Shown: piece after piece, positions 34,170 through 42,700 of the stretch | Layout of the letters: each line of letters opens with the position of its first letter | Position numbering within the stretch: the stretch's first letter is position 1 | Source of the DNA: Saccoglossus kowalevskii | Taxonomy: Eukaryota; Hemichordata; Enteropneusta; Harrimaniidae | Direction: 5' to 3' | DNA length: 45,527 nucleotides | NCBI RefSeq assembly: GCF_000003605.2 | Contig: NW_003117946.1 | Coordinates: forward strand, 1,197 to 46,723 | Translations under genes and position numbers: made by a program | The notes under the pieces: generated by a model | The model's database searches: none | What the model saw: only the letters and a program-made list of their open reading frames with translations | What the model was told of the DNA's origin: nothing

Positions 34170-35884
34170 CAGACCCGCCAAAAAGTATTTACACACCACA
34201 CTACAGGCAGCTATTACTTACGATATCATACAATAAAATAAACTCAATAACGGTTTGAATAAATATATTTATATATCTAATAAAATATGCGTTTTTACAC
34301 ACAATAAAAACAACAAAATTGTCATTGTCATGCAGGATTGAATAAAAACGGCAGTCTGAACGAAACAGTGAAAAAACGTTCGAATTCTTTAAGGAGAATA
34401 CCGTGTAAACGCAAGGTCATGAATATTCATGAAGACATAGAACGCGGCGGTTGTCAATGTGCGTGTCCACCTCTTCGCTGGATGACTTCTCTGAGCCCTT
34501 TCAGCATGGTATCGACGAGTTTTCCCGACACATGTTCACCTGGAACTGTCCCCAAGCTTCCATTATACTCGCGTATAAATCCTCGATGTTAGCAACTAGT
34601 CGGGAATGCACCTCTAAATCGATCAACTCCCAAAGGTTCTCAATGGGATTCAAATCTGGAGACTGTGCAGGCCAATTCAAAGTGGTAAAGTTGTCGAAAA
34701 AATATCCGTACGTATTGTGGATTATTTAGAAAATCCCTCACTGTGTGAACGGGGGCATTATTCTGTTGGAAATGAAAATTGGGTCCAACGAGTCAGTGCC
34801 GACGGTATCATTTCGTTTTGCAGGATATCCAAATATTTCCATCGGTTCATGGTCGTCTGTACACGGACCAGCGACCCTAAGCCGGTAGCCGAAAAACATC
34901 CCCACACCATGACGCTACCACCACCAAATTTTATTGTAGGTTTAATGCATTTCAGCTCCTACTCTTCACCTGGTCTCCGACGTACAAATAATCTTCCACG
35001 GCTACGAAACACCGTAAACTTTGATTCGTCCAACCAGATAACTTGAGCCCACTGCACCGGAGTCCAGTCGATGTGTTGTCTGGCAAATTGCAATCGCGCT
35101 GCGATGTGTCGAGGTTGTAGTTTAGGTTTCTTTTTTGCAACACAGCCGCGAAGATTACCATCCTTATATAGTCTTGATTTTCTAGTGCTCAAACTCAATC
35201 TTTTCCCAGTGAGTTGATTAAAATTGGCACACAAATCACGGGTGGTGTGAAACCGATTCGCTAAACTAGACCTGATGAGTAGCCGGTCTTCGCGTTGCGT
35301 TGTACGCCTTGGTCGACCTGATTGACGATGATTGTCCATACTACCTCGCAGACGAAGTTTTCGCAGGTTGAAACGTATGGAGCCTCCAGAAATTCTTAGT
35401 CTTCTTGCAATTTCCCTCCTTCTGTATACAGTGCTTCAATGTTCCCTTTAGTAAATTCTGACAATTCCCTAACTTTTGGCATGGCTCAATGTTTGTAAAT
35501 AAAAATTACGTATCTAACACTATGACCTCGATAGGAATATTCATGAACTACAACTGACAGGTATTCCCGACCAGAAGCGCGTGTTGAAATAATTTCAGCT
35601 TCCCATTTGGTTCAAATTTGCATGAGAAAGGACACGACTATCGCACATGTTTTATGGCGCGAAGTTTTAATGAGATGCAAATGATATGCAAATGAGCGCG
35701 CTCCCATAACATCTACATACAAAAAAACTAAACACAAATCAATCATTTTATTTTGACTAAAATGCACTAGTTCTTCTTAAATTTAGTATATTTTAAAGTC
35801 AACACATCATGTTACCCGGAATTGTTATTTTTAGTTACGAAAACGATCAAATGACAAGTGCGTAAATACTTTCTGGCGGGTCTG
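34170..35884 (-). mobile_element. Tc1/mariner-type DNA transposon (1715 bp), inactive
   Basis: Flanked by TA dinucleotides (34168-34169 and 35885-35886). The left end CAGACCCGCCAAAAAGTATT matches the inverted right end with about one mismatch over 25 bases. Length, TA target and DDE transposase fit the Tc1-like group. The ends are well preserved while the gene is broken, so it is a fairly young dead copy. It lies beside a family C tandem array. Confidence 0.93.
34454..35482 (-). pseudogene. Tc1-like transposase pseudogene
   Basis: Starts MPKVRELSEFTKGNIEAL (35482), shifts frame within about 20 codons, then runs REIARRLRISGGSIRFNL ... SGRPRRTT (helix-turn-helix and GRPR linker) and VIWLDESKFTVF with the first catalytic Asp. 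Further frameshifts follow. The second catalytic Asp is replaced by Asn (codon AAT at 34762-34760, context QQ-N-NAPVH). The catalytic Glu is kept in NPIENLW (34641-34639), but the spacing is off by 16 nt. The end is VIQRRGGHAH-stop. It cannot be active. Confidence 0.9.
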
Positions 35885-35894
35885 TATATAACAT

Positions 35895-36560
35895 GATGTA
35901 TAACGAATATATAAAATTTGAACATAATCTGTCAAAACAAGTCGGAGATATGATTCTAGAAGCTTATTCATTAAAACAAAATGGCCGCCAGTCAGCCATT
36001 TTGAATCCAATCTGAAAAATAAAATGACGTGCATCAGGATACCGTAATGTCTAATGTATGTACCAAGTTGAACGAAAACCATCCATAAATGCTTGATATT
36101 TGATGATTTTTTAGCACAAAAATGGCCACCATTCGTCCATTTTTAATAGGATCATCAAATCAATATATCTGTCTCTCTATGATATGATCTATAATGAATA
36201 TTTTAAATTTGAACATAATCAGTCAAAGCAAGTCAGAGATATGGCACTAGAACCACATTCATTAAAACAAAATGGCCGCCAGTTGGCCATTTTTAATCTT
36301 ATCTGAAAAACAAAATGATGTGCATCAAGGTCATATATTGTCTAATGTATATACCAATTTTGAACAAAATCCATCTGTAAACAGCCGAAAAATGTTTGAT
36401 TTTGATGATTTGCAGCACAAAATTGGCCGTCATTTGGCCATCTTGAATCAGATCGTGAAACAAATTGACGTGCATATGTATAATATCATGTATCATGTAT
36501 GTGTGAAGTTTGATTGTACATGTAATTGGTCCAGGCGTGTCTAAGATACAGGTCCGGATG
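35895..36560 (+). repeat. Family C tandem array (four ~150-bp monomers)
   Basis: Monomers anchored by ATGGCCGCCA-type starts at 35981, 36122, 36272 and 36422 (spacing 141, 150, 150). Plus-strand translation of each resembles AILNQI.KQIDVHMYNIMY.VC.KFE, with stops in some. The array abuts the right end of the Tc1-like element. Confidence 0.8.
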
Positions 36561-36743
36561 CATGCACGCACGGGGGTCAAAACATAAGTCTCGTTTTCGG
36601 ACTGCGTCCGAACGGGTACTAACAAACAACAATCAATGTGCCTTTGTACCAGCTTTGAACCAAATAAGTCCAGGGAATCTCAGATAAAATGATGGTCCGT
36701 GATTTATACTGTCAGACAAGGGACAAAAAAAAAATTGCATGAC

Positions 36744-39700
36744 TTACATTTCACAAACTGGTGTTATCTTGTCTTGAGAATCAAGATTGTCTTCCCAGAA
36801 TGCATTGGCAGTGTCATTACCCACTTTTAACAATAGCTAAAAATGAAACAAATGTCAAGTTAAACTATCAAGGTGGTACACAAATCATTCAAAAAACTCA
36901 CACTGAAAAATCAAATCTTGTTTTTTGACTACTCCTCACAGATTTATATTTTATCACTACATACATTTAAACTGTGGATTAATTTTTATCTGGTCAGGTC
37001 AATGTCAAATTACATGGGGCTGGTGGGTTAACCCTTTTACCACCAGTTCCCTGTTTTCATAACAAATTCACAAAATAGTCTAGTTTATAGTCTGCACTTT
37101 CCTTCCAAAGATTGGAATAAAAATAACCAAATTTTTTGAATAAAAACCAAAAATTGACTAAAATTTTGTCTGTCGGCTCCAAAATTAAAAAAAATATTGA
37201 AGAATATAAGAAAAAAGTGAAAACAAAATTGGGCTGAGAAAGTCTGGTGGTGAAAAGGTTGAGGGTCAATGTTATCCATATAACAGTTTATGACCACTGA
37301 TCATCAACAGCTTACATGTATATTTCACTTTATTCATTGAATCTGTATTCCATGGTCACCTGAAAGAAGTATAATTGAAATAACAGGCTACACACAGCCC
37401 ACTAATAGGTAATATCCGGGCTCTTTTAAATATTTGGCTCAATTGTGTCTCACTAATTATTACATACATTCCCTTCCTTGGCCAGCTATTTAAACAATAA
37501 TGAATCCCCTCAGTGCCACATTGGATTCAGAGAAGAGAAATAAGTTGTGAGGTGAAGCTAAACACATTATTGCATCTAGACTCTTATCCGAATCCAATAT
37601 GTGACTCAAAGATACTAGATTTAAGTATGGTAAGCATCTATTCCTCCATCATTTATTAAATCTGACACCAAAAGTGACTCATACGACTTACATACCTGTT
37701 GGGTAAGTGGTGCTAACTTATCCATCCTCAATGATCTGACTTTGGAAACATCAACACCCAAAGAACGATGACAGCCTGGTCATAGAAAAAAAGAAACATA
37801 CTCATTAACACACCTTTTGGAGTGTAAAAATCCATGACGGTTACATATAATAGATAGATTAACAAAGAATAGATTCAAGCCTACTCATAATAGAGCATTT
37901 TCCATTGACTGTGTTATGCATGAAATCGAATGAAAAAACAAGACAAACAATGATCATTCTGACATAGTGGCTTTCGAACATTCCATGGGGTTAGTCAAAC
38001 ACAAAAATATTTTTGGGTATTTCCACACCTAATAATGTGCTATACACATTTAATGATGATTAATTTTCATGAAGTAATGGTATCTCAAAGTAATATTCCC
38101 CTCTCAAGGATCGCCATTACGACATTGAGCTATAAAAAAGAAACATAAATTCAAAATCAACTCGTTGATTCTTGTGACAGACGTTCGAACCACGCCTTTT
38201 ACGCAATATGCAAGATCTTGAGGTGAATGGAAAATTACCTATTTTTGCAGTGGTCATAAATTACATTATTTTGAAAAATTTACATTTGGTTCAAAATTAT
38301 CAAAACAGTTTTAGAAAAAAAACAAAAAAAACATGAAGGCAATATATCGCACCAAAATTTTGTCCAGAAAAATGATGGCACCCAATGAGAGTTTCTATCT
38401 ATTGGTTTCAGGTACTTTAGCAGCAAAAGTGCTAAGGAAGATATTAACTGCCATTAATAATAATCTTAGCATCAGGTAGTGTAGTGTATTATTAAGTTTG
38501 GGATGGATATCACACCTCATCACAAGACTACCATGAGAGATTGTACGTTACATTTCTTTACCTGAGCATTCTTTGCATATAACCACAAGTAAATTGATAG
38601 ATGTCCAATCTGGAGCTGAAAATGAAAACATTAAATATTATTTGAAAAAAAATTATACAAGTATAAAGTTTAATGGTTGTCTGAGGAAAAGCCATATATG
38701 GCTTTTGACTGAGCATAATTTTATTTATTATATGCCTATAGCTCTTTAACCCATGGGGCTGAGAACTTCTAATCAATAATTTCCATTATGTACAAAGACA
38801 TAAATCACAGTCATTTGTTAATATACGTTGGGCTAAACAATCATTTTAACTTTGAAAGTTTGCCACCAACCCTGTCAGTGACATGATCAAAATTTGCATC
38901 CCCAAACATGCCACATAGCAGCAACTATAATGATGCAAATACAGAGCTTTGTTTAATATTTGATTTGCAATTCCCCTTTTATGCTTTCATAAAAGCTAGA
39001 AAGACTCTCGTTGTCACTCTGTATAAAATACTCCAGCCCGGCCAGAGTACTGAAACCTTGGCAGAACTATTTGATAACCACTGCCAAAAATTCTTCATAT
39101 ATAAATCAGCGAAATGTTTGTTCTAACAACAGCAAAATAAAGTTCTGACCATCATATCTCTGTAAGTTGAAATAGCTGACTGCAGGCAGAGCAGTGTTTG
39201 ATTTGCTATTGTAAATTGGTGTCTTAAACAGATCTGAGCCAACACTATAAGAAGGCTGTTTAGACTGTTGTGTTTTTTTGTTGTTTCGGCCACAAAAAGG
39301 CATGAGATTACTGCCAGTTTTGAATCAATCAAAACCATGGATGATAAATCAACATTCGGGTATCACACACAAAAAAACTTATTGGTATTTGGCATCAAAA
39401 GATATATTATCTTATTTGCTACTATTCGTTTTTGATGCATCACTAATTAGACAACAATTAATGTGCATATTAAATGAGGTTATTGTGAGTAAGTATGCAC
39501 AAAGGCAGTTCGGTGACTGTATCGACTGACACATATCGGAGGTTGATGTGTTACCATACTGCCTGAATTCATTATTTGCAGTATTCTTATGATAACCTTA
39601 TTATTATACACATTTTGGCTGCTTGAATTAATAATTGAATGAGAGATAACAGACTAAACGAAGAACATTTCATGCTTTGTGAATATTTGCATTGAGTGAT

Positions 39701-42700
39701 GGAATTTTATGTCCATTACATGCTAATAGTGCTACTGCATCTGAAAGTAACAAAAGAAAGTGATTCAGAATAAAAACAAGACTTACAATCATCACCACAA
39801 TCAGCACATTTTTTGTTTGCAGGATTCTGATGATTAAATAGTAATGCCTACAACAAAACAGACAACAGCATAATGCAAACTTTGCAAATGTTCTTGAGAA
39901 TTATTTTGTATTTATACTTGAAACAAGATACACAACTGACAATCACAGATTAGGACAGACACATGCAGATACTGTGCGGGAATGCCACACCATGAATAAA
40001 GAATACAATATTTGCTTTGTTATAAGCACATGTAGTTCTGTAAATGACAAAGACATGTTTATGGTCAAAATAAGACATATTTCAATGATCCAGTATACAG
40101 AAGATACCATTTTCAATTTATGTGCAGTTGAATAGAGAAACGCTTCTAATAGACCAAATACAGAAGAATAATCAATCAGGTACTCACTGTTGGATCAGAA
40201 AGTGCTTCTTTTATTGCCACTTCCAGTGCCTCAGCCCATGCCTTTGTTTCATCTGCGTTTTCAAATAATAGCCTAAAAATAAAAAAATAATTTACATCAC
40301 AACTCATGTTGCATAGAAATATAGTTAGCCTAACTGAACATGTAAGCTCATCACAGTAATACATGTAGATGTTACTTACATACATCTCTGATTTGGTGTC
40401 ACTACTTCCAGTTTATTACCCCGATGTTCCTTCACTGAGGATATATTCAACTGAATTTCACTTATAGGACAAGCAGCATCATGATCCTGAAAATAAAAAT
40501 CCACACTCAAATGTGTTGTTATTTTGAAATTTATCAACAAACAATAGATAATCTGATGTATTTTATGGCAAGAATTTTTTATTTCAATTTGTTTTTAGCT
40601 ATTGGGAATTTTTGATTGTTTTTTATTATGTACATTTTGTTTTCAACTACCATACTTCATACAAGTCGGCCATTTTGAAAAATGATGTGAAAAACAAAAT
40701 AAATGCATTAAGATTCTATAATGTCAAATGTATGTACCAAAGAAAGAAACCCATTCATACTAAGATCTGGTACCAGATTTTGATGGAACACAGGAGTCAA
40801 AAAAACTGTATTCATCAAAATTAAAAAATTAAAGATATCACAAAATGAACATATCTGAGAAAGGTCTACCCAAGGTACATATACATCAAGTATCAAGGCA
40901 ATAAGATACTTTTCAAGTCCAAAAAGTCAAAAGTTGATGTAGATGATCAACAATCACGAATATGATAAGATCTACTTGTCAAAGTCGACAGTGAAGCTAA
41001 ACCCCTTGTGTGATTTTACTACATGTTTTACTTATTTCTTTAGGCAAGCTGTTAATTTAGGACCACAAGCCTTGGACTAAAATAAAGAGCAACTCAGCAA
41101 TGTTCTTGTGTTCTTACCTGGAGATTGGCATAATAACAGAGACGCCCATTTTTCACTGCCATATACCTAGATGAAATCAAAATGTTTGTTATTACTCAAT
41201 TAGATATATACACTTAACTAATCAACTTATCTGTTGCATTTGCATATTGATAGGATTAATGGATATGCATACTAATAAGCATTTGCATATTGATAGGATT
41301 AATGGGATATGCATACTAATAAGCATTTGCATATTGATAGGATTAATGGGATATGCATACTAATAAGCATTTGCATATTGATAGGATTAATGGGATATGC
41401 ATACTAATAAGCATTTGCATATTGATAGGATTAATGGGATATGCATACTAATAAGCATTTGCATATTGATAGGATTAATGGGATATGCATACTAATAAGC
41501 ATTTGCATATTGATAGGATTAATGGGATATGCATACTAATAAGCATTTGCATATTGATAGGATTAATGGGATATGCATACTAATAAGCATTTGCATATTG
41601 ATAGGATTAATGGGATATGCATACTAATAAGCATTTGCATATTTGCTCCTATTAGGAGCAAAATGTTATAATCCCTTGCATATCAAACATTACATACCGG
41701 TAACATACATATATGTATCATACCAAAAACATATGGAATCAAAGGCACTTAAAACTATGCATGATATACACCAATTTTGTGGGACATCTATGTACAAAAT
41801 TTATTAAATTCATTGAGTCCGATTTTAGCAAAAATGTAAGTACTTTATTCCAAGGCTGATATTATAATAACCCCCACATCAATACGCTTGAGTATAATGT
41901 ATGAAGCCTGTGATCATCAGGAAATATACTTTGGTTTCAGATTAAGGTGTTGTGATAGATATTTTGATAGTTATGCATAATACCTGCTCGATTTGATGAA
42001 ATTTTTTGACATACCGAAAGTGTTCATGATTAGCATAATGTTCGAATATGATGAGTCATTAACATGTGATTGGCAAGTGCAACTTTAGTATGAGGAGTTT
42101 GAACACAATTAAAATAAGGACTATCCAATAAATGATAAATTTTTGAAAAACAAAATTAATAACAAAATCATTTTTTCAAGTGGTCAGTCAATGTATATTT
42201 CATAAAGCAAATACTATTCCAACAATACTGAATTAATTGGAGAACCTGACTTTAAGACTTACTTTTTGCTTTTGTTGCCATCAATCTTGACTGGTCCCTG
42301 TAAATAGTTTAGAAAGAATTCATGACAATTAGTATACCCAACAAAGTAAGAAATATAGTAACATACTAATAGCATTATTAATTATTTATTACAACAAAAA
42401 TATGTATAATAATAAGGTTATCATAAAAATTTCTCAAAAGATTGTATTTTTCACCACTATGCATCACCGTACTGTCTTTGTGCATACTTAATAGTATTTT
42501 CATGATAAATTCGTAATAAATAACTATAAATAACTATAAATACGTAATGTCTAAGCGACTTCTAAGACAAAATCTACGCAACAATACCAGTAAATGTTTG
42601 TTTGAATTTTTTAATTATCGCCTAGAATAGCATAATTTAAATAAAAGAAAAAATTATAATATTAAAACCTGCAGTATACATCATATATAACTTATCCCAT

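Noticed and set aside
37057-37297. Two overlapping Phe-rich minus-strand frames in an ARAP-like intron
   Set aside because: Low-complexity translations of A/T-rich DNA in two frames at once, the mark of a non-coding stretch.
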